A stretch of 43,239 nucleotides of DNA, taken from the NCBI GenBank assembly GCA_009786535.1, contig WQRX01000008.1, positions 63,208-106,446 on the forward strand, written 5' to 3'. Positions 33,275 through 40,913 of this stretch are shown here, piece after piece (positions within the stretch are counted from its first letter, which is position 1; each line of letters begins with the position of its first letter). The notes below the pieces were generated by a model. That model worked only from the letters and a program-made list of their open reading frames with translations, did no database searches and was not told where the DNA came from. Source of the DNA: Defluviitaleaceae bacterium (lineage in GTDB: Bacteria; Bacillota; Clostridia; Lachnospirales; WQUN01). The translations under genes and the position numbers were made by a program.

Positions 33275-33310
33275 GGACATTTTCTTGTGACATAACCTTA
33301 GAAAATGTCC
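33275..33310. promoter_or_regulatory. 36-bp dyad operator in the hydrogenase leader
   Basis: The perfect 11-bp arms GGACATTTTCT (33275-33285) and AGAAAATGTCC (33300-33310) are separated by 14 bases. The dyad covers the expected transcription start and leader of hydC. A redox or fermentation regulator binding here would block the operon; the regulator is not identified. Confidence 0.65.
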
Positions 33311-33317
33311 AAATCCC

Positions 33318-33346
33318 ATTGTACAGGATTGTTTGCGAAATAGCAA
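33318..33346 (-). promoter_or_regulatory. promoter of the hydrogenase operon
   Basis: On the minus strand TTGCTA (33341-33346) and TACAAT (33318-33323) have a 17-base spacer. The start point would fall near 33310, at the edge of the dyad. Confidence 0.6.
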
Positions 33347-33390
33347 AGGGAATTATACGAAATCTTAATATTTTTGGAACAGTATACAAA

Positions 33391-33422
33391 AGGGACTGTA
33401 TTAACCGACTAATACAGTCCCT
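33391..33422 (-). terminator. terminator of the proline-rich protein gene
   Basis: A perfect 13-bp stem (33391-33403 with 33410-33422) overlaps the stop codon of the gene and is followed by TTTTGTAT on the minus strand. Confidence 0.8.
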
Positions 33423-34005
33423 ACAAAATTTTAATTTTCTCAAGCAATTCATTATACGCTTCTATATCATTTCCTTTTGCGGCTTCCAGCAATTTTTCGA
33501 CAACATTTACGGCTTCGGGCGAAATTTCTTTTTCTTCGGGCATTTTTTGCGGCTCTGCAGGTATATCTTCGGGCTTTTCTTGCACGGGCGGTGAAGGGAG
33601 ATGACCATTTTCGCGAAGCAGACGTAGAGTTTCTTCGTCCAGCGGTTCGTACCGCACGCCGTCGGGCAGGCTTTTGTTTACGCGTTGAAACTGCGCTACG
33701 GCGGTTTCCGGCGCGGTGGGCGTCGGCATTGCGGGCTGTGTAACGGGCGGGCGCGGCATTGCGTTAGGGAGCATATGTTGCTGGGGTACGCTTTGCCCCA
33801 ATGTGTTGGTTATAATTGGGCGTTGAGGAAGGGGGCTAACCGTGCGGGCGCGTGCAGTTGGGCGCGGCGGTTCGGTTTCTAACGGAAACAGACGCATTGC
33901 GGGGGACGGTTCTTTTTTTTCTATGGGTTGCGGTGGCGTGTCGTTTCGTGTTTGCATCATTCTTCGTATAAAAAGTGCGCCGGGCGGGCGGGCTGTAAAC
34001 GGCAT
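33421..34005 (-). CDS. proline-rich hypothetical protein
   Basis: This encodes 194 residues. AAGGGAG lies seven bases before the ATG. Residues 1-110 are Pro/Arg/Thr-rich and probably disordered; a middle block reads GVRYEPLDEETLRLLRENGH; the last 50 residues are acidic and helical (EKEISPEAVNVVEKLLEAAK, then NDIEAYNELLEKIKIL). There is no signal or membrane helix. The codon use and composition match neighbouring core genes. A scaffold or adaptor role would suit the layout, but no family is recognised. Confidence 0.75.
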   Translation of the reverse strand: MPFTARPPGALFIRRMMQTRNDTPPQPIEKKEPSPAMRLFPLETEPPRPTARARTVSPLPQRPIITNTLGQSVPQQHMLPNAMPRPPVTQPAMPTPTAPETAVAQFQRVNKSLPDGVRYEPLDEETLRLLRENGHLPSPPVQEKPEDIPAEPQKMPEEKEISPEAVNVVEKLLEAAKGNDIEAYNELLEKIKIL

Positions 34006-34063
34006 AGTATCACTCCCTTCTTGCTATTGTATTCGCGCTGAGTAAAAATTGTGCAAAAAAGGG

Positions 34064-34092
34064 TTGACATAATGCGCACCCTTTCATATAAT
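34064..34092 (+). promoter_or_regulatory. tRNA promoter
   Basis: TTGACA at 34064-34069 and TATAAT at 34087-34092 have a 17-base spacer, a full consensus, 18 bases before tRNA-Glu. Confidence 0.9.
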
Positions 34093-34109
34093 ACGCCGTG
34101 CAAATGAAC

Positions 34110-34181
34110 GGCCCGTTGGTCAAACGGCTAAGACACGGCCCTTTCACGGCTGAGATAAGGGTTCGATTCCCTTACGGGTCA
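34110..34181 (+). tRNA. tRNA-Glu (TTC)
   Basis: The 72-base cloverleaf has acceptor GGCCCGT / ACGGGTC, anticodon arm CGGCC-CTTTCAC-GGCTG with TTC, T arm AAGGG-TTCGATT-CCCTT, and discriminator A. CCA is not encoded. Confidence 0.95.
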
Positions 34182-34187
34182 CGCAGA

Positions 34188-34212
34188 AAAACCCGCATTA
34201 TGTGCGGGTTTT
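34188..34212 (+). terminator. terminator after tRNA-Glu
   Basis: A 10-bp stem AAAACCCGCA / TGCGGGTTTT (34188-34197 with 34203-34212), six bases after the tRNA. Confidence 0.88.
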
Positions 34213-34220
34213 CGTATATG

Positions 34221-34250
34221 ATATAATTATTCATAAATGAATAATTATAT
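34221..34250. repeat. 30-bp AT-only palindrome between tRNA genes
   Basis: Fourteen-base perfect arms (34221-34234 and 34237-34250) lie around two A residues, directly abutting the 5' end of tRNA-Cys. It contains a TATAAT hexamer and might be promoter or processing signal. Confidence 0.6.
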
Positions 34251-34321
34251 GGTGCCATGGCCAAGTGGTAAGGCAAAGGTCTGCAACACCTTCACCGCCG
34301 GTTCAAATCCGGCTGGCACCT
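34251..34321 (+). tRNA. tRNA-Cys (GCA)
   Basis: The 71-base cloverleaf has acceptor GGTGCCA / TGGCACC, anticodon arm AAGGT-CTGCAAC-ACCTT with GCA, T arm GCCGG-TTCAAAT-CCGGC, and discriminator T (U). Confidence 0.95.
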
Positions 34322-34327
34322 GAGATG

Positions 34328-34356
34328 AAAACCTCGGCGTTCTTTGCCGGGGTTTT
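34328..34356. terminator. terminator between tRNA-Cys and histidine kinase gene
   Basis: An 11-bp stem with one T-G pair (34328-34338 with 34346-34356) and T run ends the tRNA transcript. It also lies just after the stop codon of the convergent kinase gene. Confidence 0.8.
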
Positions 34357-34357
34357 G

Positions 34358-35770
34358 TCATGCCGGCAATTGCACAATAAACATCGCCCCTGCATCACTA
34401 TTTATAACCTCTATTGTGCCCCCCAGCTTCCCAATTATATCTTTACATATTGCAAGCCCAAGCCCTGAGTTGCCCCCTGCACCCGTGTAGAAGCGTTCAA
34501 AAATGTGCGGTATATCTTCTTGTGCTATGCCCGCACCGTCATCGACGACGGTAATTTTTACGTTGTTATTTTCAAAAGTGTAGCCCAGGGTCACGGTTTG
34601 ATTTGCGTGGCGTATCGCATTTGCCAGCAAATTTCCAACCACGCGCTGTAATTTTTCCTCGTCTGTTTTGATTTGCACCTGTTGGGGCGGAAAGTCGATA
34701 ACAAGCGTGCGCCCATTTCTTTCTGCCAACAATTTAACCCGCTCGGCGCAGTCGTACAGCGAGTTTTGCAAGTTAAACGACGTTGGGTGTACTTCGTCCA
34801 GTCCGCTGTCCATGCGCGAAATGTAGAGCAATTGATTGACCAGCCCTTCCATGCGTTCGCCTTCGGAAAGGATAATTTGCGCGGCTTCGTTTTTGTCTAC
34901 TACATTTTCGGCAATGCCTTCCGCGTAGCCTTGAATAGACATAAGTGGTGTGCGCAACTCGTGGGAAACATTTTGGAAAAACTGTTTTTGATTGTTTTCG
35001 TAGGTGCTTAACTTGTGTGACATATTATTCATGCGTTGGGCAAGGTCGTTAAACTCACGGTAATCGAAGTCCCCTACTTTCTCGTCAAACCGACCCTGCC
35101 CTATCACTTCTGCGTAACGCCCAAGCCGTACAACGGCGCGTTGTACCCGTGACGACATTAAAACAGAAATGGCAATACTCACCATGCCGGAAATGATAAG
35201 CAGTACGCCCAGCGTTGTATTCACATTCCGCATAAAACGCCCGACCGATGAAATATCGGTGTACAGCAAAATAGAAAATGCCGTTCCATCAGGCATGGGA
35301 AAATTCACCGCCGTTAGGTAATACGTATTATGCGCACCCGCAAGGCGCACAAGGCTTTCGTTTTCAAATAACGGGCGGTTATTAATAAAATAGTTGGCAA
35401 GGAATGCTATTTCGCGCACGGTCTCTTCGTTGATGAAATACGGACCGGGCGGGATAACTTCGTTATACTGGTTGATAATTATGCCGTCGGTGTTCATCAT
35501 TAGCTGGCGCAGAGAGGTTTCCTGCCGAAATTGCGCCATTATTTCTTCAATAATGTTAAGGGCGGGCAAATCGCGGAAGCGTATCGCTACCTGCGGCATG
35601 GTACGCCCCGCAACATTTTCCAAATTGGCGACGCTGCGTGCAAGCTCGCGCCGGGCTTCTGTAGTAATAAAATTAGTGGTAGCGACGTTAAATGCGGCAT
35701 ACACAATGGCAAGCACCAGAAAAATCATGCCTACGAAGTTACGTACAAGGATAAATTTAAAGCTTTTCAT
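34358..35770 (-). CDS. sensor histidine kinase
   Basis: This 470-residue membrane kinase has TM1 about 10-30, an extracytoplasmic sensor region 31-185, TM2 about 186-206, HAMP 207-257, and HisKA with the phosphorylated His270 in FQNVSHELRTPL. HATPase_c carries LLANAIRHA (N box), VVDDGAGI (G1) and GNSGLGLAIC (G2). It overlaps the response regulator gene by four bases (ATGA), so the two form one unit. Divergent from them is an ABC exporter, a frequent arrangement for sensing of antimicrobial peptides or envelope stress. The sensor domain is larger than in the short BceS-type kinases, so the stimulus is open. Confidence 0.95.
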   Translation of the reverse strand: MKSFKFILVRNFVGMIFLVLAIVYAAFNVATTNFITTEARRELARSVANLENVAGRTMPQVAIRFRDLPALNIIEEIMAQFRQETSLRQLMMNTDGIIINQYNEVIPPGPYFINEETVREIAFLANYFINNRPLFENESLVRLAGAHNTYYLTAVNFPMPDGTAFSILLYTDISSVGRFMRNVNTTLGVLLIISGMVSIAISVLMSSRVQRAVVRLGRYAEVIGQGRFDEKVGDFDYREFNDLAQRMNNMSHKLSTYENNQKQFFQNVSHELRTPLMSIQGYAEGIAENVVDKNEAAQIILSEGERMEGLVNQLLYISRMDSGLDEVHPTSFNLQNSLYDCAERVKLLAERNGRTLVIDFPPQQVQIKTDEEKLQRVVGNLLANAIRHANQTVTLGYTFENNNVKITVVDDGAGIAQEDIPHIFERFYTGAGGNSGLGLAICKDIIGKLGGTIEVINSDAGAMFIVQLPA

Positions 35771-36468
35771 GCACTGCCTTCTTTCGTACCCAGTTTAAAA
35801 CCAAAGCCCCATACTGTGTCTATAGAAACGCTGCTGCCTGCCGTTTCCAACTTACGGCGCAGGCGCTTTACGGTATCGTCTGTGGCGCGGCTTTCTATAA
35901 CGATATCGTAGCCCCAAATTACGTTAAGCAACTCTTGGCGGGAAATTGCCTTCGCCTTATTTTCTATAAGATAGGCGAACAGGCTAAACTCGGTTTTGGT
36001 GAGGTGCAAATTTTCGCCGCGGCAATGGGCGGCTTGCTGTGCAGGAAAAAGGGAAATGTCTTTGAATGAAATTTCATCGCTTTCGGGGGTTTGCGGGGTG
36101 TGCATTTCCACACGGCGCAGCAGCGCCTTCACGCGCATGGTAAGCTTTACGGGACTGAATGGCTTGGTAAAATAATCGTCACTGCCCAAGGATAGCCCCG
36201 AGATATAGTCCTCTTCCGTATCCTTCGCCGTTAGCATAATGATGGGCACGGGGGAAATTTCGCGTAACTTTGTACATATAATAAAGCCGCTTGTGCCCGG
36301 CATCATAATATCCAGTATCACCAAATCGCAGGGCTTTTGTGTGAAAGCCGTTAGCAATTTGTCGCCGTTTTCAAAGGCTTCCACCTCGTAGTCCTCTTTT
36401 TCCAGAAAGGCTTTTACAAGATTGCGGATATTTTTTTCATCGTCTGCGATGTAGATTCGTTTTTTCAT
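35767..36468 (-). CDS. OmpR/PhoB-family response regulator
   Basis: This 233-residue protein has a receiver domain with acidic pocket DDE (residues 9-11), phospho-acceptor Asp53 in LVILDIMMPG, and the conserved TAKD and TKPF motifs. The C-terminal winged helix is ENLHLTKTEFSLFAYL ... QELLNVIWGYDI ... DTVKRLRRKLE ... TVWGFGFKL. The ATG at 36468 has GAGGG upstream. It is cotranscribed with the kinase gene. The 137 bases up to the ABC permease gene start divergently and probably hold its binding site; it likely controls that exporter. Confidence 0.95.
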   Translation of the reverse strand: MKKRIYIADDEKNIRNLVKAFLEKEDYEVEAFENGDKLLTAFTQKPCDLVILDIMMPGTSGFIICTKLREISPVPIIMLTAKDTEEDYISGLSLGSDDYFTKPFSPVKLTMRVKALLRRVEMHTPQTPESDEISFKDISLFPAQQAAHCRGENLHLTKTEFSLFAYLIENKAKAISRQELLNVIWGYDIVIESRATDDTVKRLRRKLETAGSSVSIDTVWGFGFKLGTKEGSA

Positions 36469-36605
36469 GTGCGCCCTCACTTTCTTTGGTAGAGGCATTA
36501 TAACGCTATTTTTCATGTGTGTTGGCTTTGCTTCATATTTGCCACATATTTTCGGATACTTTTCCGCAAAAAATTGGTTATTCTTGGTGAGAAGGAGTGA
36601 TTGAG

Positions 36606-38093
36606 ATGTTTCTCATACAAAACGCGTTAGCAAATTTGCGGCGCAACCTGGGGCGCAATTTGCTATTGGGTGTAATCATTTTTGCCATTATCGCAACCAC
36701 GGCAGTTACGCTCATTATCAACAATACCGCAAACGGGATTATTGAGGATTATAAATTCCGTTTTGGCAGCCGTGTAAATATTGTGCCCGATACGGCGCGG
36801 ATTATGGACAATGTGCTTGGCTCGTTGGGCGGTATGCTTGGCGGCGGTGGGTTTGACCGTTCTGCCATGAACCCCCGGGTAACGGCACAGCAGAGCATTG
36901 CCTTCGCGCAGCTGCCCTATGTGCATTCCTACGAAATGTCTGCCTTCCAGCCCGCCTTTGCACCTTTGCTTTACACCGTAGACGGCGACGCGGATATAGA
37001 AATTGGCGGGGGCGGTATGGGTGCGATGCTTGGCGGCGGACGTGGCGGAAACCCGCTGGGCGTACTCCCGGAAATAAATATGGAAACCCTCCCAAACCTG
37101 CGTTTATACGGTAATAGTTGGGAAGATTTTGACGCAGGGCTGCGCGAATTGGTAGCGGGAACATTCCCGGCCGTTTACGGCGATGTGATGATTAGTATGG
37201 AGCTTGCCGAGCTTAACGGGCTTTCCGTTGGCGATGTGCTACCTCTGTACACAGTATCTTCTGCGGGGCAAACGCCGCGCGAGTTTGCGATAACGGGCAT
37301 CTTTTTTGATATGACGCCCGAAAATGCCACAGGGGGGTTTGTACGCGCGTCCTTTCTAAACCGCCGCAACGAAGTGCTAACCACGCTGGATACGGTGATA
37401 ACGCACGCAGGGGAAGCGGAAGCAGGCATTAACGTTACGGCGCTGTACTACCTGCACGACCCATCTTACCTCCCCTACTTTGAAACCGCCGCACGTAACC
37501 TGGGGCTTGATGACCTGCTCCTTGTCACCACCAACGAAGCGGAATACCTAGCCATTGTAGAGCCTGTGCTGGGACTGCGGAATGTTACGCAAACCTTCAT
37601 GGTTATCGTGCTGGTGCTTGGTGGCATTGTGCTGGTGGTGCTTGCGTCCATTTCTGTGCGCGAACGTAAATACGAAATTGGCGTGCTGCGTGCCATGGGC
37701 ATGAAAAAGAAGCAGCTCGCCTTTGGGCTAATGACGGAAATGTTTGCAATGACGGTGGTATGCCTGATGCTGGGCTTAACGGCAGGGTCGTTGGCGGCAC
37801 AACCCATTTCCGACCGTTTGCTTGCCGCACAGCTGGAAAGCATTATCCCCGAAGAAGCCGCACCCGAAGCGGGCGGCATTGCAGGGATGCTGGGCGGCGG
37901 GCGATTTGGGCAAATGTTTGGCGGTAATACCATAGACGCACAGCCCCTAAGCGAGCTTGATGTTTCCCTTGGTTTGCAATCCATTCTACAAATTATCGCA
38001 ATTTCGCTGCTTTTGGCTGCGCTGGCGGGATTGGTTTCGATAATACGCATTACAAAGTACGAACCCATGAAAATTCTAATGGAAAGGACGTAA
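36606..38093 (+). CDS. ABC transporter permease, FtsX/MacB type
   Basis: This encodes 495 residues; ATG 36606 has GAAGGAG eight bases upstream. A single N-terminal helix (LLLGVIIFAIIATTAVTLII), a long extracytoplasmic region with Gly/Met-rich patches (GGMLGGGGFD, GGGGMGAMLGGGRGG), then three C-terminal helices form the FtsX domain (VTQTFMVIVLVLGGIVLVVL; SVRERKYEIGVLRAMGMKKK; LQIIAISLLLAALAGLVSII). Such permeases work with LolD-like ATPases to export peptides, antibiotics or lipoproteins or to pass mechanical signals. The Gly-rich insertions are unusual. The ATPase gene starts on the last base of its stop codon. Confidence 0.92.
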   Translation: MFLIQNALANLRRNLGRNLLLGVIIFAIIATTAVTLIINNTANGIIEDYKFRFGSRVNIVPDTARIMDNVLGSLGGMLGGGGFDRSAMNPRVTAQQSIAFAQLPYVHSYEMSAFQPAFAPLLYTVDGDADIEIGGGGMGAMLGGGRGGNPLGVLPEINMETLPNLRLYGNSWEDFDAGLRELVAGTFPAVYGDVMISMELAELNGLSVGDVLPLYTVSSAGQTPREFAITGIFFDMTPENATGGFVRASFLNRRNEVLTTLDTVITHAGEAEAGINVTALYYLHDPSYLPYFETAARNLGLDDLLLVTTNEAEYLAIVEPVLGLRNVTQTFMVIVLVLGGIVLVVLASISVRERKYEIGVLRAMGMKKKQLAFGLMTEMFAMTVVCLMLGLTAGSLAAQPISDRLLAAQLESIIPEEAAPEAGGIAGMLGGGRFGQMFGGNTIDAQPLSELDVSLGLQSILQIIAISLLLAALAGLVSIIRITKYEPMKILMERT

Positions 38094-38785
38094 TGTATAT
38101 GCCAATTTTATCCTTAAAAAACGTAGCCTACCGCTACGAAGGCGCAGACAAGAACGCCATTTCTAACATCAATGCCGAATTTGAAGCGGGCAAGGTATAC
38201 GCCATCGCAGGCAAATCCGGCTCGGGCAAATCCACACTATTGTCTCTTATCGCGGGGTTGGATACCTGTTCACAGGGTATTATCCAATACAACAAAACCG
38301 ACTTAAAGCAAATGGACCGCGACGCGTACCGTTCTAATTGCATTGGCGTGGTTTTCCAAGCCTATAATTTGCTCACCAATGCCTGCGCCGTGGAAAACAT
38401 GCTGCTCTCTATGTATATTAGCCACGGGAAAAATTTTAATTCCAAAGCCGCGATGCAACAGGCGTTTACCTTATTGGAAAAAGTAGGCATTGACCGCGGA
38501 AAAGCCACCCGCAAGGTGCTAAAGCTATCGGGCGGGGAGCAGCAGCGCGTGGGTATTGCCCGCGCACTTGCCCACAACCCCGACATTCTTATCGCGGACG
38601 AGCCCACAGGCAACCTGGACAACGACACGGAAAACGAGGTGCTAAAAATGCTCATCGACTTCGCCCACGCAGAAGGCAAGTGCGTAATTATCGTCACCCA
38701 TTCCCGCAAGGTGGCGGGCATGGCGGATATTCAACTAAACATGGCAAACGGTACGCTGGCAGAAACTACGCCGGCCGCCGCATGA
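38093..38785 (+). CDS. ABC transporter ATP-binding protein, LolD/MacB type
   Basis: This 230-residue ATPase carries Walker A GKSGSGKST, Q-loop VVFQAYNLL, signature LSGGEQQR, Walker B ILIADEPTGNLD and the switch histidine in IVTHS. It powers the FtsX-type permease encoded just upstream. Its ATG at 38093 overlaps the permease stop; a second in-frame ATG at 38099 has slightly better spacing from AAGGA and may be used instead. The response regulator gene starts inside its last four bases, so permease, ATPase and receiver are translationally linked. Confidence 0.95.
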   Translation: MYMPILSLKNVAYRYEGADKNAISNINAEFEAGKVYAIAGKSGSGKSTLLSLIAGLDTCSQGIIQYNKTDLKQMDRDAYRSNCIGVVFQAYNLLTNACAVENMLLSMYISHGKNFNSKAAMQQAFTLLEKVGIDRGKATRKVLKLSGGEQQRVGIARALAHNPDILIADEPTGNLDNDTENEVLKMLIDFAHAEGKCVIIVTHSRKVAGMADIQLNMANGTLAETTPAAA

Positions 38786-39195
38786 AGCGCATTTATATAG
38801 CCGACGACGAGGCAAATATCCGCAACCTTGTTTCGGTTTTCCTACTAAAAAACGGCTACCACGTAACCGCTTTTGAAAACGGCGATTCACTGCTTGCCGC
38901 CTTTGCAGATGTGCCTTCCGATATGGTGCTGCTGGATGTAATGATGCCGGGGGCGAACGGCTTTGTCATATGCCGAGAGCTGCGCAAAAAAAGCACCGTA
39001 CCCATTATCATGCTAACGGCGCGCGACAGCGATTTAGATTATGCCACGGGGCTGGACTTGGGCAGTGACGACTACCTAATAAAGCCCTTCCGCCCCATGG
39101 CATTGGTAAAACGCGTAGAAGCCATTTTCCGCCGCGTAGAATATGAAAAGTCCAACGCCTGTATGCGTTTTGCAGAGGCGATAATTAATAAATAA
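38782..39195 (+). CDS. receiver-only response regulator
   Basis: This encodes 137 residues: a complete receiver with DDE at 8-10, phospho-acceptor Asp52 in VLLDVMMPG, TARD and IKPF, then AIFRRVEYEKSNACMRFAEA and a stop. It resembles the receiver encoded at 35767-36468 (FENGDxLLxAF, MMPGxxGFxIC) and is probably a duplicate that lost its winged helix. Beyond the stop there is no sequence like a DNA-binding domain. It overlaps the ATPase gene by four bases. It could compete for phosphate from the nearby kinase or be a decaying copy. Confidence 0.85.
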   Translation: MKRIYIADDEANIRNLVSVFLLKNGYHVTAFENGDSLLAAFADVPSDMVLLDVMMPGANGFVICRELRKKSTVPIIMLTARDSDLDYATGLDLGSDDYLIKPFRPMALVKRVEAIFRRVEYEKSNACMRFAEAIINK

Positions 39196-39258
39196 AGTGC
39201 CGAATGCTTGCGCACCATGATTGCACCGGAGTCTATGTGCGACATTTTAAATTAGTAC

Positions 39259-39287
39259 TTGCAAACCAGACAGCCCTATGCTATACT
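39259..39287 (+). promoter_or_regulatory. tRNA-Arg promoter
   Basis: TTGCAA (39259-39264) and TATACT (39282-39287) have a 17-base spacer, 18 bases before tRNA-Arg. Confidence 0.75.
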
Positions 39288-39305
39288 CTTCTGCGTTCCG
39301 TAAGT

Positions 39306-39379
39306 GTGCGAGTAGCTCAGCTGGATAGAGCGTCTGGCTACGGACCAGAAGGTCGAGGGTTCGAATCCTTTCTCGCACA
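39306..39379 (+). tRNA. tRNA-Arg (ACG)
   Basis: The 74-base cloverleaf has acceptor GTGCGAG / CTCGCAC, D arm with AGCTCAGCTGGATAGAGC, anticodon arm TCTGG-CTACGGA-CCAGA with ACG, T arm GAGGG-TTCGAAT-CCTTT, and discriminator A. Confidence 0.95.
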
Positions 39380-39423
39380 AAAATCCCCGTAAAGTCAACG
39401 CTTCTTGACGATGCGGGGATTTT
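39380..39423 (+). terminator. terminator after tRNA-Arg
   Basis: An outer 10-bp stem AAAATCCCCG / CGGGGATTTT (39380-39389 with 39414-39423) has an inner GTCAA/TTGAC hairpin and ends in a T run. Confidence 0.88.
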
Positions 39424-39461
39424 TCATTTATGAAAAGAAATGATTTAATTTTGATTGATAA

Positions 39462-39611
39462 TCAGCTTAAAGGAGAAGGAAAATTAACATCTGATGAGTT
39501 GCAAGAGTTGAAGCATATATAACTCCATGCACGAATTTTATCATAACTTGTCATTTTTTTGCAGTGGGAACACGCATTAACTGTAATCTTGTCCCCTTTT
39601 TTATATGACAT
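39462..39611 (-). CDS. small four-cysteine protein, doubtful
   Basis: This encodes 49 residues from the ATG at 39611, preceded by GGTGAGGG. ACSHCKK and YICFNSCN give two Cys pairs that could bind zinc, and the rest is short and polar. The frame extends upstream to 39770 without a ribosome site. It lies in a zone of gene decay, so it may be a fragment of a longer gene. Confidence 0.35.
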   Translation of the reverse strand: MSYKKGDKITVNACSHCKKMTSYDKIRAWSYICFNSCNSSDVNFPSPLS

Positions 39612-39817
39612 TTTTCCCTCACCAACCTCTCTTGCAATCGATTTTTTAAACAAAAATTGGTGAAGAACAGCCACACGATCACTTCCATTCAAATATGGAC
39701 CATCAAATGTATCCTGAATTCTCGGCTTAACATCACCATCCGATTCAGTGACGTTACCTTTCCGCAACACAGCTAAAAGGTTTCCCTTTTCTAAATCGAA
39801 GATAAAGAAGGAGCAGT

Positions 39818-40078
39818 ATGAAACAAATCAAACATATATTACCTGTTCAGCGTGGCAGAGCAGTAGTTGATAGCATGACATTCATAAATGCATTGCTGTA
39901 TATCTGTGAATCTCAAGTTTGACCCTATTGTGTCACCAAAAATAAATCGCATTAGCACCCTTAGGTGTATGACAAAATACTCTATAAACGACGTAATGAA
40001 GTGGAGCGGCTATTTTGGAATAGCTGCCTCCACGGGTACGCATTTGGGTTATCTGTTCTTTTTGTAATACGGTCGTAA
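39818..40078 (+). pseudogene. IS5-family transposase remnant
   Basis: An ATG with AAGGAG opens HILPVQRGRAVVDSMTFIN, then ALLYICE, the usual start of IS5/IS4-type transposases, stopping after 35 residues. About 50 bases later the end of the same family reappears (YDKILYKRRNEVERLF, expected near the C-terminus). The catalytic middle is missing. It is an internally deleted, inactive copy; inverted repeats were not found. Confidence 0.65.
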
Positions 40079-40156
40079 GCGACAAACTCTAGTCTGCGTG
40101 TCATTTTGAAAAAATCCCCCTGCCGCCCGCAGACAGCAAGGGGAAATAGAAAATTT

Positions 40157-40909
40157 CTACTGAGGTTGGATAAACCTGCGGGAGAAATTCCATAAAAGTT
40201 GCATCATTTGTTCACGGGTTGCGGGGTTTTGTGGGTTTGTGCCGTCCGTGACGCCGTTGCTGAACGCCCACTCCCAAGCCTCTTGTGCCCATCCGCTGGG
40301 AACGTGACCAGCGGGGAGTTGAATGTCGCCGTTGTTGAGTGTGTCGCTCGGTACAGGTGCTGATTGATTGTTCACACCAAGTTCGTCCAAAATTATGTTG
40401 GCGTGGATGTCCGCAATGTGGCGCAGATTTTCGTTTTGCAAAAGAATGGTCTCATCTTCCCAATTGTCATGGAAACCAGACTCCATGAAGAAAACTCGCG
40501 GGCAACCTGCCGCCACGGCAGCACGAATAACGCCGAAGGAGTCATTGGTTTTTGCACCACGGTCACGATGATTGAAAAATGCGGCTGTTTTCGCTGAAAA
40601 CCTAGCCGCAATGCTTCTGCTTTCGGGCTGTGTAACGGAATAGAGGCATTCAGAACCTTGTACAATGCCATTAAATGCGTTGCTGTGCTGGCTGATAAAG
40701 AGGTCAGCACCTCTCGCCGCGCTTCCCATAGCACCAAGGGATGGGTCTTCATGTTCTGTGCGGGTAAGTTGCACATTAATGCCGTGTGCTTCCAAACGTT
40801 CGTTTAGAAAGTTGGATAGCTTCCACATTCCAGCATACTCAAAATACCCAAGGGGGTCACAGTTGGCGTTGTCCGGTGCGTGTCCGGGGTCGATTACTAC
40901 TTTTTTCAT
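40157..40909 (-). CDS. N-acetylmuramoyl-L-alanine amidase (Amidase_3) with SLH-like tail
   Basis: This 250-residue enzyme cleaves the amide bond between muramic acid and the peptide stem. Motifs of the zinc amidase fold are DPGHAPDN (His10), a Glu near residue 24, ISQHSNAFNG (His75) and FMESGFHDN with the catalytic Glu. After a short Pro/Ser linker, a C-terminal SLH-like segment reads WAQEAWEWAFSNGVTDGTNP then ATREQMMQLLW. There is no signal peptide, as in phage endolysins. The ATG at 40909 lies just after the stop of the broken helicase gene, with only weak GGATGG purines upstream. It is likely a prophage lysin remnant that is still intact. Confidence 0.9.
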   Translation of the reverse strand: MKKVVIDPGHAPDNANCDPLGYFEYAGMWKLSNFLNERLEAHGINVQLTRTEHEDPSLGAMGSAARGADLFISQHSNAFNGIVQGSECLYSVTQPESRSIAARFSAKTAAFFNHRDRGAKTNDSFGVIRAAVAAGCPRVFFMESGFHDNWEDETILLQNENLRHIADIHANIILDELGVNNQSAPVPSDTLNNGDIQLPAGHVPSGWAQEAWEWAFSNGVTDGTNPQNPATREQMMQLLWNFSRRFIQPQ

Positions 40910-40913
40910 ACGC

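Noticed and set aside
37475..38068. 197-codon frame opposite the ABC permease
   Set aside because: It is antisense shadow; the Ser/Pro-rich composition reflects the complement of the permease codons.
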